A stretch of 64,000 nt of DNA from Pleurotus djamor (Eukaryota > Basidiomycota > Agaricomycetes > Agaricales > Pleurotaceae), in contig JAPEVF010000045.1 of the NCBI GenBank assembly GCA_029747585.1, forward strand, positions 1-64,000, written 5' to 3'. Shown piece after piece: positions 24,911-36,342 of the stretch (positions are counted from its first letter, which is position 1; every line of letters starts with the position of its first letter). The position numbers and the translations under genes were made by a program. The notes below the pieces were generated by a model. That model saw only the letters and a program-made list of their open reading frames with translations. It did no database searches and had not been told where the DNA came from.

Positions 24911-25646
24911 GGGCTGAGGGTTGGGGGGAGCTAAGGGNAAAGCTGGGGAAGCCTGGGAATCGTGGAGGTGATGTTCTTATACCGAGGAAAAGAGATACAT
25001 ATGGAGCAGGTTCAGCCGCGTTACCTGCAAGGAGAACTCTCAGGGCCAGGGTCATATCTCTTTTGAACATCAATGGATGGGCCAAAAATCGCCTAAAGTA
25101 AGAGAGGAAGGGAAAGAGGAGGATCGAGGAACGAAGGCCAGTATTCATAAGGAAGAGGTCACGCGGTGGCGAAGGTCTAGAATATCATAAGAAGTATACT
25201 ATGGGCGGCGGCTGGGAGCACTTTGTTTAATAACAGACAGTCTAGCAGTGTCGAGTTTGAGTATCCCTTATCACGAAGTGGTCGGTTATGGTAGCCTTTT
25301 CTGTAGCAACGCGAGAGTTATTTATTTTCATAGCTTCTTTTGCGATGACCGTCACGTCCATAAGGAAGGGGTGCATCGGGAACAAGAGCAACGACAACCA
25401 CTCCTATCCCCCTGAACCGCGTTCAGGCGTCTCCAGCGCCTGCGTTCCTCTGTTTCTCATATCTCGCCGTCAGCCCGTTTGGGCATCTTCAGCACTTCCG
25501 CATGAGCCCTTCTGATTACCCAAGATTTATCTCTCGGCCATGCCTTGGGGAGCGTCGAGAGGTACATCTGCTCGCCGTGTGATCATCCACCAGTCGTCAC
25601 ATGTACTTGGTAACGGAAACTTGTTGCTCTGGGCAAGCTCTGGGGA
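24911..25646. other. Intergenic between small proteins A and B
   Basis: Includes a lone N at 24938 just upstream of gene A. Only unsupported frames. Nothing else recognised. Confidence 0.45.
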
Positions 25647-26081
25647 TCACGTTCGGCCATTCAAGAGTGACGCGTACTCATTGATGGTCTTTAGCACTTC
25701 GTGATAAGTATCAGGTACCACTGGCTTGACCTCTACAACAACCAAAGACTTACCTCGAACTCTAGGTTTTAAAATGTTCCATACCCGTTCCATCATGTCT
25801 TTTAAAGTGATTTCGGGAGCTTTCATCCTCATCCTCTTCTTCGTCTCCTCTTTATGGGACCCACGAGGCATGTACGTGGTAGCGTTGGCGTAAGTATTTC
25901 CCCTTCCCCCGACGTTCCCTCCCGAGATATCGCCGTGGTAGGTGTCGCCAGCATTCGAAGCGTTGATAATGGTGATGTTAAGATTGATCGCGGAAGCCTT
26001 GCAGTCAGGGACGATGATTATGATTAGAGGTAACGTCGCAGCCATTTGGAGGGAGTCGAAGCTGACTTTGAGAGAAGGCAA
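25647..26081 (-). CDS. Small Gly-rich-motif protein B
   Basis: A 144-aa single-exon protein of unknown family. A second ATG at residue 13 would give MAATLPLIIIIVPDC, a hydrophobic stretch that may be a signal or membrane segment. Next comes an alternating NLNITIIN strand and the motif GDTYHGDISGGNVGGR at residues 45-60, a version with Asp in place of the usual Pro. A basic linker (EETKKRMRMK) leads to a helix (LKDMMERVWNILK) and a further conserved-looking C-terminal part ending NEYASLLNGRT. It is the most divergent of the three small motif proteins. Confidence 0.5.
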   Translation of the reverse strand: MPSLKVSFDSLQMAATLPLIIIIVPDCKASAINLNITIINASNAGDTYHGDISGGNVGGRGNTYANATTYMPRGSHKEETKKRMRMKAPEITLKDMMERVWNILKPRVRGKSLVVVEVKPVVPDTYHEVLKTINEYASLLNGRT

Positions 26082-28232
26082 GGTGAAGGGTACTCAGGAT
26101 GAACCGATGAAGGCCCCCCGAGGACAAGATACCTGCCTATATCCCTCTTCCAACTTCGCGAAGCGCGCAAGCTGCAGCGGGCAGTCAGGAAATGAGAGAA
26201 CACATCTCATTGTGTGGCGGGTTCCAAACATAGCAAGCTAATGCATAGAACATCGTGCTGCTAACGTCGATCCCGACATCAAAGGATCAGCACATTAACA
26301 TAATTGACGCAAATCCTCCTCGGGCACGCATGGAGGAATTGTTATAATTATGGATAGCTTTCTTCCGCCCAAGCGGAATGAGGGGTACTCGAAGGCCGAC
26401 CGAACCTGGACGTCTGGACCCTTGACTTCTTGGAAGTAAATAATAATGTGAGCTAGTTCGACTGGTCACATGACATTGAGGTCCCGACAACGCGTGCATA
26501 ATCCAGTTATGATGCCTCGAGTGACGCTGTCCTTGAAACTTGATGTTTTCGTGCCTGAAGTCAAAGCTCGAGGGCTCGACTGAAGACGATGGGGCGAAAC
26601 GCTGAAGAAGATCAGCGCTTCGAGGGGATGTTTGCGACAGGCTTGTTCTTTGTCAACCCTCAGCCCATAATTGATTCCCGCATCAGTCGCTAATTATCCG
26701 CACCTCACAGTCAAGGCGAGGATCTATATGACATTCCGCTGGGATTCTAAACTCATGTGAAGCACCACAAAGCGCCTCAATGTCGAAGGCGCTAACCGTG
26801 CCACGACTCACCGTGTGTGTCCAGTTTCCTAACTGGCGACCTGTCAATATCTTCTCTCACTTCACGCACACAGGTCCCAGAACTCCACGGAATGTTCGCG
26901 CTAGTCTGTAATAGGTGTTGATCGCGAGGGACCACAACCTGCAGGACGTGACACCGCCGTCTAGCTGAGTCGTGCCTGCGAAAGCTTCACACGTTCTTAA
27001 CGCATTGATATGCGCATCAATCCAGCTTTGTCCCATAACAGCATCTACTGGAGGTTCGCACTCGTTACACACGCAATATCAAACTGGATGCAACGAGGCG
27101 GTTTCCTATTTTGTGTCTGATACAATACAGTCGATGCAGACGAGTGGGCAGTTGATCTGGACTTCTACGTGCGGCGGGCGGGCCTAAGATATGAAACGCT
27201 ACATGTTTTCAGCTCTCATGGCTCGAAGAAAAGTGGGCAGGCAGGTGTAGTTCGACACCATTCACCACCGTTGCGGACATAGGGGCGATAGGGGTGAGAG
27301 TCGAAGTCCCTTGGGAGCAGCTTAGAAACTCCAATGCTTCGGTCTCACACCTGTATACCCATCTTATTGTGCGAAGCGTTGAAGAACGTCGATGGATCGA
27401 ACGAGTCCCAAGTACATATATCATGCAAAATCAATTCTTCTACACAAATAGATGGGCAAGAAGTGGTGAGGGAGAAGAGGAAAAAGGTGAACGGGATGTC
27501 AAAGAAGTCCAACCGGTAGATCTCTCTATAGAGTATACGGAAGACGATACAACATGGGTTTATGCACATGATCCATGATCATGGATAGAACAGTCAATCT
27601 AGATGGAGTCATTGGTTTTGGAAAGGTGAAAGGTGGAGATAGATACGTAGACAGGAAGCGGGGGCCCAAAGCGACGAGTGGGAATGAAGATGATGTCAGG
27701 GCAAGGGTCTACCATAGGAAAGAAGGTGGAGGTATATAGCACTGCGCCGCAACCCTGCAATGTATGCCTATAACAGGCGTTGGACGATTATAGTAGCCTA
27801 TGTTCTCGGTGACACCGTGGGTCATTCGGGCGCTCGGACATCTTGTTCGTTAGCGTGCGGGAACGAGGCTTGCTTCCGTTGATCATGATTCATTTGATTC
27901 AGAAGAGGAAAAGGATACCTCCTTAACGGTTAACAAAGGACTTCGTCAACCTGGAGACGGGCGAAAGGTTTCGGGGAAAGAGTCTCTGGGAAGGGGAATG
28001 GGTACAAGGATGTTGGGTGAACTGTCGGGTGTATATCAAGTGCGGTGAGCTCGAGGACGCGGGATTTGTTTGAGTGATGCTATGTCTAGGTGAGGAGACT
28101 ATTTGGTGGGAGAGGGAAGCTTGAGAGCGAGATCGAGTTTGACCGGGACCAGTGACCAATGGTATTCTTATGTGTTCATGCCAATTCAAGGTGAGCTGCT
28201 CACGTCGCTCAGCTACACGTCCAGAGCAACGG
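26082..28232. other. Intergenic, about 2.1 kb
   Basis: No gene could be supported on either strand. Several 60-100 codon frames exist, none with splice logic, recognisable motifs or a paralog in this window. A frame at 27294-27578 is listed under rejected items. Confidence 0.4.
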
Positions 28233-28538
28233 TCAGCACGCGGAATCATCAACGAAAGTGGGAGGGCTTTTGATGTACAATATTCCAAGTGTATTCCACC
28301 ATCGTTGCAAGGTCTCCTTCACCTTACGGTAAATCCGTTCGATGAGAGACTCCGGAGCGATGCCAACGGCGGTACCATTTGCATTGTGCCTGCCGCCCAC
28401 ACACTCGCATTGTATGGGTCCGTAATACTCGTCGCCGTGGATGGTTGAGTACGAGATGATTGGATTGTAGACGGCGACATGTATACTTGAAGGAGATGGA
28501 GTTGGAGTCGTGGGCGGGGTAGTTGTGTGTTGTGACAT
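28233..28538 (-). CDS. Small Gly-rich-motif protein C
   Basis: A 101-aa single-exon protein closely parallel to protein A. A Thr/Pro/Ser-rich start precedes VYNPIISYSTI, the motif GDEYYGPIQCECVGGR (residues 35-50) and HNANG, then an amphipathic helix ERIYRKVKETLQRWWNTL. A TTTAAATA element (minus strand, about 28564-28571) lies about 30 bases upstream of the start codon and may be a TATA box. Function unknown. Confidence 0.6.
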   Translation of the reverse strand: MSQHTTTPPTTPTPSPSSIHVAVYNPIISYSTIHGDEYYGPIQCECVGGRHNANGTAVGIAPESLIERIYRKVKETLQRWWNTLGILYIKSPPTFVDDSAC

Positions 28539-29548
28539 GGAGCGAAGGGTATTATGCCTTGCTATTTAAAGGGATAGGGATGGGTGACTGGTCGAACAGG
28601 GCTGATGGTACGCCGGTGCATGAGGGACGCAGAGTTTGAAATAGTCACGGCCGTAGTAGAGTTATCCTGAAAACTCGAAAGGATTTCAGGGACTCTTGAG
28701 ATCCGTTTTGTTTATCTAAGTCAAGATAAGCTGAGCAGACGCGAGCCGGCCTTGACGGTTCGGCGAACGCACCTTGCTTTTGTTCACGATGAACGGTCCA
28801 AAATGATGGTGGGAGACTTAGCCCATACGAGTAGTACTAGATCATCTCTACTTTCTTGAGACAGGGCGTGAAAACTGATGTACGAGGATGGCGGGCTGGA
28901 GCGATACTTACTCTGGATTGCTGGGTCGGCTCAAATTGGCTATTGTTTGTTTCGGGTTATCTAGTTTCTTGAGAAAGGATTAACGTCTCCTGTTCGTACT
29001 TAGGATGTTTAAGTTTGTGCATAACACATATGTTTCTGGCCAAATCCCTGATACATATGGGAGCCAGGAAGAGCAAATTAGTCGCTCGAAATATCTACAT
29101 GAAAAAGGGTCGGCTTAACTCATTCGAGCTCGATATAGCTGTCTCCTTTTTAAAACAGCAATGAGGGTTTGATTCGAGCTCTTTTAAGGCGAATCAAGCC
29201 TATTCTGAGAGGATAACGTCCGTTCCAAGTCCATTCTGTCGGGCGCTAAAGGAAAGGAAAGGCCAAGGAAAGCGACTGGATCCAATAAAGCTGTACAACC
29301 GCGACGCTTAGTACCATGGAGGTTCGGCATGGCAGGAAAGGTCAGGGACTTGGGGGAATTGAGGACGGTGGCGACACACAAAGCCTTCCAAGAACGGCCG
29401 ACCAAGACGTAGACGGGAAACCAGACCCTGGGCGCTTGGAGAGACAGATATTCACACGCATATCCCCCAGATCTCACGGTCCCTCACAAGGATCATTGAA
29501 CATCATGATCCTGGACCATAACATCAACTCACAAACTCTAGTGTCACC
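28539..29548. other. Intergenic, about 1 kb
   Basis: No supported gene. Contains only short frames in low-information sequence. Confidence 0.45.
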
Positions 29549-31368
29549 ATGAACGACTACGACTCACTCGACCCATCTAGCTCAAGGCTATCCGAACGAT
29601 GTACGCGAGCGCTTGATACTCTTTTATGTCCATGCTCGACCAGCGCCATGACTGACGAAAACCATCCACCGCAGTCGACGCCGCAGACTCAGATATCACC
29701 CTCCGTTCGTGTGATGGCGTTCTTTTCAAAGTACATCGAATAAACTTGAAGATGCACTCGGACATCTTTGCTGATGCTGAGGACATTTCGTCGTCGTCGT
29801 CACTGGGGCCATCGTGAGTCGCTCAGAGTCATATTTACTCCCAAGATTCTCATGCTGTAGCACTGCCCTTTGTTCCATAGTATGCGGGATAGTCCTCCGT
29901 CATCAGCGCCCTCGCCCTCAGAATCATCTTCAACGTCGACCGAAACAATAAGGTCACCCCCCTCGCCGCCTTCTGGATCGAAACAGCATCCCGAACAAGT
30001 TCAACTTTCCGAGTCTTCAGAAGTCCTGAATGTCCTGTTACAATACATGTATCGTCAACCGCCACCGGACCTGTACGAGCTGGAATTTGAGGTGCTGGAG
30101 CAGGTAGCAGAAGCTGCGGACAAGTACAGAGTCTTCTTCGCCATTGATGCGTGCAAGCGCGCGATGAGGTCCGTTTGCTTCCCCCCCNAGCTCCTCGGCT
30201 ATCCTGTTGACCTATAATGTATTTCTTCAGAGACGCCATTCCTTCATATTCGTTTCAAGTCCTCAACTGGGCCGTCAAGCACAAGCATACGCAGCTCATC
30301 GATGAGGCTGCCGAATACACAATACACATGTCGTCGGACAACATGAAGGACGCGTTGGCGATGAGTATCCAAGGCGCTTGGGTGAGTACTTTACAGTCCA
30401 AATGTTCTGCTTTTCCCTCTTTCCCTTTTCCCCCTTCCCCTTTTCCCCCTCGCCTGCCGCCGATGGTACAGTGGCTTTGGCACTGATTGACGCTTCGGAG
30501 TCGTCACACGTGCAAGTGGGACTGCGTGGTCCTTTCGCGTTTGCTTCCCCTCTCATACACTTGCGCCAACCCCAATATCCTCTTCTGTCGCGCCCACCAT
30601 GGTTGCCATGTTTACTTCGCCTTGGGGCTTGACCTCCTCCGGCATGCGTCCACGTCGAAACCACGTGTGAAGCTCTGTCGCTTGCTACTGTCACTGTCTC
30701 TTCCGTCGTTTTCTACATCGCCCGACAGGTCTTCCTTCCACCGCCACGATCATAAACACTCGTCTATCCATCGGACGCGTCATCGCTCCCTGTGGCTGTG
30801 ACCATTCCTTTCATTCCCTCCCAGTTCAAACTTCAATTGCATCGTTCGCCTCTATTCCATTGGCTACCACTAACCACTCTCTCCCCGTTTCTAGATTACC
30901 TACCACAAGTACTTCCTCGACACTCTCAACGTTCAATACACGCGATACCTCCCAACAGCTTCCCACTGGAACTCAGCAACGCGTGATGTCGATCTTCCAT
31001 GTGAAGCTTGGACGCATGCGTATGCGCTTGTGGCTCATGCGCTTGGTGCGAGGCCGTGGATGATGTTGCCAGAGAGGAAGTGGGGGAATGCTGGTGCTTG
31101 GGCGGGCGATGGTGAAGGTGTTTCGGTGTTTGGTGCAGGCGGCGGTGGTGGAGGTGTTGGGGGAGGAGGAGCGTCGGATTCCTCTGTCAATGGTGGACCG
31201 TCAACGGGTGTTGATACGTTCATGGATGGAAACATTGTGCGGCTGTTTGCACAGCCGGAAGAGTATCTGAAATCGAAGTGTGGGGAATGTAGAGAGACGC
31301 TGGGGATGTGGAGGAAGGAGATGGAGAGAGAGGTCGAAAGAATACCAAGATTTAGTACGCTGATATAG
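29549..31368 (+). CDS. BTB/POZ domain protein
   Basis: A 367-aa protein with an N-terminal BTB/POZ dimerisation domain, a class often serving as CUL3 ubiquitin-ligase adaptors; mushrooms encode many. Exons: 29549-29600, 29675-29813, 29881-30168, 30231-30381, 30895-31368. BTB signature: DAADSDITLRSCDG then LFKVHRINLKMHS, and after a Ser/Pro insert VLNVLLQYMYRQ, then VAEAADKYRVFFAIDACK. The last exon gives ITYHKYFLDTL, CEAWTHAYALVAHALG, a Gly-rich loop, and ends CGECRETLGMWRKEMEREVE, as in family members. The fourth intron is 513 nt, far longer than the local norm; it was chosen because the flanking exons join in phase as IQGAW-ITYHKYF. A lone N at 30188 lies in the third intron. Confidence 0.72.
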
Positions 31369-31536
31369 AGTTCGCGTTGAATTCAGGTCGTTGCGATTAT
31401 TACGCTTCGTTGGTTTTTGCATATCGGAGATTTATGGAGGTCGCTGAATGCCAAAGCTGAGTGTTTTGGTCCCCTGTCTCTTCCATGAGCAAATGAATAA
31501 AACGGAAGTCCAAAACGATCTCGATCTGTATGTCAT

Positions 31537-31608
31537 TGCCTCGACCCCGGATCGAACGAGGGATCTTCGCATTACGAGTGCGACGCTTTACCACTGAGCC
31601 ACCGAGGC
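31537..31608 (-). tRNA. tRNA-Thr (anticodon CGT)
   Basis: On the minus strand GCCTCGG pairs with TCGAGGC with one G-T, discriminator A. D arm GCTCAGTGGTAAAGC, anticodon stem TCGCA/TGCGA with loop CTCGTAA (34-36 CGT), T arm with GTTCGATC. Length 72 nt, no intron. Folding by eye. Confidence 0.93.
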
Positions 31609-31690
31609 GTTAGGGTCCCTACGAATATTTGGCTGATACCCTTGCAAGTTTCCAAAATTGCGCGGTTTCAGATAACTCAAGCCTGAACCA

Positions 31691-31736
31691 GTACTATGGT
31701 TGAGGGGTAGTGCGTAAGGTGCCCTTCGTGCGTAAT
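31691..31736 (+). repeat. Left terminal inverted repeat of the MITE-like element
   Basis: Partner of 31984-32029 in inverted orientation. Confidence 0.78.
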
Positions 31737-31983
31737 CACCCGAAAAGCATACCTTCCTCCCAGTTTCTTGCCACAGAAAATTGATAGTAGCCTCCGATAA
31801 TGTCTCCCTTCGCCCTCCAGCTTTTATAATGGGCGTACGTTAGCTGGACGCTGAGTTGACTTTCGAGGAAGGTGTCACGGTGGCCGAGCAGCCGGTGCGG
31901 AGAGTGAAAGAAATTAGGGGTTTTTGCAGACATTCTGCTAGCGTGGGAGGATGGCTTCCAAAATTTGATGTGACATTGTGTGA

Positions 31984-32029
31984 CATTACGCACTAAGGGC
32001 ACCTTACGCACTACCCCTCAACCATAGTA
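31984..32029 (-). repeat. Right terminal inverted repeat of the MITE-like element
   Basis: Partner of 31691-31736 in inverted orientation. Confidence 0.78.
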
Positions 32030-32815
32030 CCTGAACTACGTAAACCCTCGACGCTCATCGGCGACCCCAAGTCATACATTGCGCGAGGGTATGATCACCC
32101 TGATTCCACGTCGAACAGTGGGTCCGCAGTCGATGAATCAATAGTCACTGATGCATCCAAAAAGATGATCTATCCGCAGAACCAGCTGTATTCGTGATGC
32201 TTGCGGATCAGGCTCATCGCTTTCTCGACTATATATCTTCAGCGCCCTGCTCCAAATACAGTGAATCGCCTCCTATCCTTTGCCAACGCCTATCAACCGA
32301 GGGCTCTTCCCAGCTGCGCATCATATGAATTGTGGGTTAACACATTGGTCAATCCTGTTGCTCTCCCAACCACCACCCAACCATTCCTATCTCAACATCA
32401 ACAACATACTAGTTATCAACGCCACTTACAGCCTCCTTATCCAAATTGTATCCAAAGATCATGGTCGTCGTGGAAGACCAACTCCTTCGATTTCCGCAAG
32501 GAGCTTGCAGGGAGGCTCGTGCACTGGATATCTGGATATCCCAGTCTTTGATGTATGATGCGTTCCTCAGCGGTCATCTGTTATCTGCCCGCGAAAAGTC
32601 CTTTCGATCACTTTCCAAGTCGTCCATTTCCCCGATATGGAGTCCCTATCTCAATTGATTGATTCAGAACTGCCCTTGACACCTCCCAATGATCTCCATC
32701 GACTGTCACCCTCCGCGTCGGTGAGTGACTCTGGAACATTTATAAGCACCGAAACCCATTATTGACCACTTCGTTACCTCCCTCCGTCCCCCCCCCCCGC
32801 CGTCTGTGACTGTGA
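32030..32815. other. Region upstream of large paralog D
   Basis: CTATATATC near 32230 is a possible TATA box. The interval to the D start codon may hold leader exons: a frame around 32650-32720 beginning MESLSQLIDSELPLTPP ends at a GTGAGT donor. No coding join to D was established because TGA directly precedes the D start codon. A C run is at about 32788. Confidence 0.35.
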
Positions 32816-34985
32816 ATGTCCTACCCGCCTCACTTCTTTCATAACGATGAGCCGATAGCGTTGTCCATATGCATGAAGCTTTTTCTGATGATAACTTCAA
32901 TGCGTAGGACAGTGGAAGAGCCATGCATCCCCTCGGTGGTTGATCGGACTGTACGTTTCCCTCTAGCCACCTTCATATGATCCTAATGGCCCTATAGTTC
33001 AATGTTGAACACCCTATCCCTTGCCGACTCGATACGCTGCGTTCGGAGAAGCTGCAGCCTATCCACGGCGCCTCAATCAACTCTAACCGACTCCTAGAGC
33101 CTACGAAACTTCTCCCCACCGCTGACGCACCCCTGCGCATCGATACTATTCTCGTCCTCCCTTCTCAGATCTCGGACCCACAGTTCATCTCCAAGATATC
33201 GAAAGGCCCCGATCTCTCGACGCGTTGCAGGAACTTACAACTTGACTTCACCAAGCGGTGCATCATCCTTGAAACTTTCACTCTCCACCGCTCTCAGACA
33301 ATGTCCCCGAGATCGCCGAAACTTAATGAAGACAGGGCATGGGTGTCTTTCTTTGAATCATTATCGTCGCTTCTCGCCACATTACCATGTCAGAAACTAT
33401 GTGAAGACCTCAGGACTGTCTTTGACAGCGGCATGAGGATCGTCGTCAGCGTCGATGCCCCCTCTAGGCAAGACGTTCAATCTCCATGTGTGTTTGATGC
33501 TTCTTTGGAGTTTGTCAAGAACCATACTGATCTTGGATTTTTTCATATTCACAATAGTTTGCGGCGTCTCCTCGTCTGACTACAAGTTCGATTGTCCATC
33601 CCACAGTTCTTCGTCACACTACTCGCTTTCTATCCAGCATTTGACACCATCCGCGTCGCTCTCACTCATTTCTAACCTCCGTTCATTACTCGCGAAATTG
33701 CCTCGGACGGCACTTCGCACCAGCCCCCCTCCTTTCCTTGACATTGCATTCCTTCGATGGCCGCTTTTATATCACCCCAAGCAGTCTTCTCTGTCGACGT
33801 CACGCTCGACCTCTCGGGTGTTCAAGCGACACATTCTAAAGCTTTCCGCACTCTTTGAGTTGCGATCTCCATCACCCACCCTATATCAGTCGTTTTCTAC
33901 TTCTCAACAATCTCTTCTCCCTCGACGTCTCAGTAATGAGACTCTGGAGCAACCCTCCAAACCGTCCTTTATCTCGGAAGCTATCCCTCCCGCCGTTGAA
34001 GGGATACCAACTGTCCAAGCGGGTTGGCTCACCGAGCCCCCACATCGCCCTCCTCATTCCACGTCCTCTGTACCTTTTCAATTTGTCACTCAATCGTCAC
34101 TTACCGCAAGCTTGGTCTTCGATATTCGGAGGGTATCCTATGCCCGCGACTCTATGGAACTCCAAACGTGGTTTCCTCGATCCCCAATTCTTCCGCCGTT
34201 GGATTCGACCGAAAGCAAGGTTATCAATACCAATACTTCACATGACGGCGTCATGAACTGTCTCTCAAAAAANTGGCTACATGCTACACATGCTTGATCT
34301 ACGTGAGCCCTCCACCAACGATTGGGATGAGGATCCTCCCTGGATCCGCAAACCTTCACCTCCTCCTTCTAGCTCTGCGACTCTCCTCGAAACGAAGTTT
34401 GCCCTCGGTCCAGCGTCCGGAAACAGTACCGACTGTGCCTTTCACACCGATCTTCAAGGTGCATACCGAGAATCTTCGACTTCCCTATCCTTCTCGTGCC
34501 TTTCGCCCGTCTTCAATAACACCAACAACACAACCCTTCGCGCGTCATGCGACCTTATCGGCCTCACACAGTCCTTCTACCCTGCTATTGATTTTCAACA
34601 TCTCGCCACCACTGCCCTTGATGATGCTGACAATACCCACTCAAATGATATCGGCACAAATACACATACCCGCGAATACGCGTATACCACCCATGAATCC
34701 GAATATACCAACGATAACTTATTCGAACCCGAAGAGTCTCGCTGCTTTATCCAGCGAAACACCCATAATAGTACATACCATATCCATTTTCATTATCACG
34801 GAGACAACTACAATGGTCCTATTCATGGTGGCATCATCGGCGGTCGCAGCAACTCTAACAGTACGCATTTGTCTCCGATGCATACGAGACTCCTAACTCC
34901 TTTCCCCCTAGTCATCAACCCGGTTTCGGACATCGAGACTATCCTACGATTGATTCGTAGCTACGGCAAGGAAGATCTCCCTTAA
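32816..34985 (+). CDS. Large tandem paralog D: HORMA-like N-terminus and C-terminal Gly-rich motif
   Basis: 666 aa from four exons: 32816-32950, 32998-33487, 33558-34860 (containing the N at 34273, treated as a spurious base) and 34912-34985. Exons 1 and 2 are 135 and 490 nt, identical in length to E. N-terminal helix SICMKLFLMITSMRRTVEE is followed by RTFNVEHPIPCRLD, PTADAPLRIDTILVLP, CIILETFTLH and a helix SLSSLLATLPCQKL; this order loosely recalls an ATG13-type HORMA domain. The middle is a long Ser/Pro/Thr-rich disordered region. Near the end TYHIHFHYH leads to the motif GDNYNGPIHGGIIGGR (34800-34847), an Asn/Ser patch and, after the last intron, SDIETILRLIRSYG. Function unknown. Reading the N literally would truncate the protein in mid-domain. 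Confidence 0.68.
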
Positions 34986-36342
34986 TATCACCCTCCACGA
35001 GAGCTGGCCTCAAGCTTAATGGCCTCTCGGGAACGCAGTCTATGGAATAAGGAGGCTGAAGTTCAGCCCGAGAAAGAGCCGTCGAGCCATCCACGGCTCT
35101 GGCACCTTAATAACACAGAGTATATCATCTTTCCAACCATTGAAGTTTCCCTTTTGTCTGTTCAGTGGCAATCTATCTACGTCCGCGATGGAAATACTTT
35201 AGATGGTCGAACTCGCTTCGTTTGCATGGTCTGATGGACCGCGTTTGTCAATTCCCCTTCAACGCTAAGAGGAACTCAGTAACACTTGTAAACTTGGGTT
35301 GATATTTCAAGTGCACGCTAGTCAACACTTCCAATCACGAAATGTTCAAGGCAAGGTGGAAGCCAGGTGGAAGACCAAAGAATGGTCGGGCGCTAATCTT
35401 AAATATAGCCTCGGACCGTTTGCGGACCGATAATCTTTCCATCTTCCAATTCAAACTTGGTTCAAACTTGGGTCCCTCGTTCTCCCATTTGGACTCTGCC
35501 AGACTTCCGCAGCTCACAATTGGCGTGTAAACCGCTCTCTTTGACCTTGAGCTTGAATAGTCTTAGCCTCGTGCTTGCTGAGTAATCTCCCGCCTTGTCC
35601 CGCTGGCTTTCCGGGCTGTTCAATCTTGTACTTGAAAAGGCGTACAGCTCAGCGAAAGTGCACCTAAGGCTTCACCTAGGTCAGTCAGCTATTAGTGAAG
35701 TCTCTTACTTTGAGTTGCTTACTGACCATGGCTAGCAGACCGACACTGTAACTTGATCTTCATGATAATTCCCGATGACATGTGTCTACCACGATCTTCT
35801 CGAACCGACCTTGACGTCTCCCAAATCTCGCTATGCCGCTTCGTAAGAGGGTCTGGGGAAAATGTACTGCTTGGGCTTACGCGAAGCATCTCGCATGCCG
35901 GCATGATCAATGCCACCCCGAGTTCTCCTCTTCATGATAGCAACAAACCCTGAATCACTGTCACCGCCCGCGCAAAAAANCTGACACTCTATCGAAAGAG
36001 TGCTCGAGGTTCGTCATCCAAATGTCCTCGAGGCCTCCCACCCCAAACATTCACTACTGGGGCATATCCCAGGAAATCAACCGTCTAATTTAATTCCAAC
36101 CCCTTCCCACATTTACACGCCTAAAGATAGCATTGAGTCATTTGACTTTTAGGTCCGCGTTGATTCAGCGTCTTTCATGACATCGTCGTGTTTGAGTTTC
36201 TGCGACCCTTTCCTCACAACTCCTTGTAAGATATCCATATGGCGTTAATGGATGGCTCGGTTGCGATGCGTTCCTCATAAGCACCGCATCCTACTTCTCG
36301 CCACTCCATTGCCTCCCTCTTCCCCTCCCTCGCCGGCTTTGA
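34986..36342. other. Intergenic between D and E, about 1.36 kb
   Basis: No gene seen. Contains a lone N at 35980 after an A run. The part from about 36200 corresponds to the leader region before E and may contain non-coding 5' exons. Confidence 0.4.

Larger units (their letters stand above)
31689..32029. mobile_element. MITE-like element with about 46-bp terminal inverted repeats
   Basis: The left end (31691-31736) and the reverse complement of the right end (31984-32029) are nearly identical; both read GTACTATGGTTGAGGGGTAG and continue TGCGTAAGGTGCCCTT, differing by one base before TGCGTAA. The unit is about 340 bp and has no transposase; the single minus-strand frame inside (31736-32011) is not protein-like. 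CCTGAAC occurs directly before the left end (31682-31688) and directly after the right end (32030-32036), a candidate 7-8 bp target-site duplication, which would fit a hAT-type or similar DNA transposon. Confidence 0.75.

Noticed and set aside
27294..27578. 94-codon plus-strand frame
   Set aside because: No motif, no homolog in the window; composition like random open sequence.
31736..32011. 91-codon minus-strand frame
   Set aside because: It lies inside the MITE-like element and includes both inverted repeats.
34260..34310. Apparent frameshift in paralog D
   Set aside because: It is caused only by the N at 34273; deleting it restores a frame matching E.
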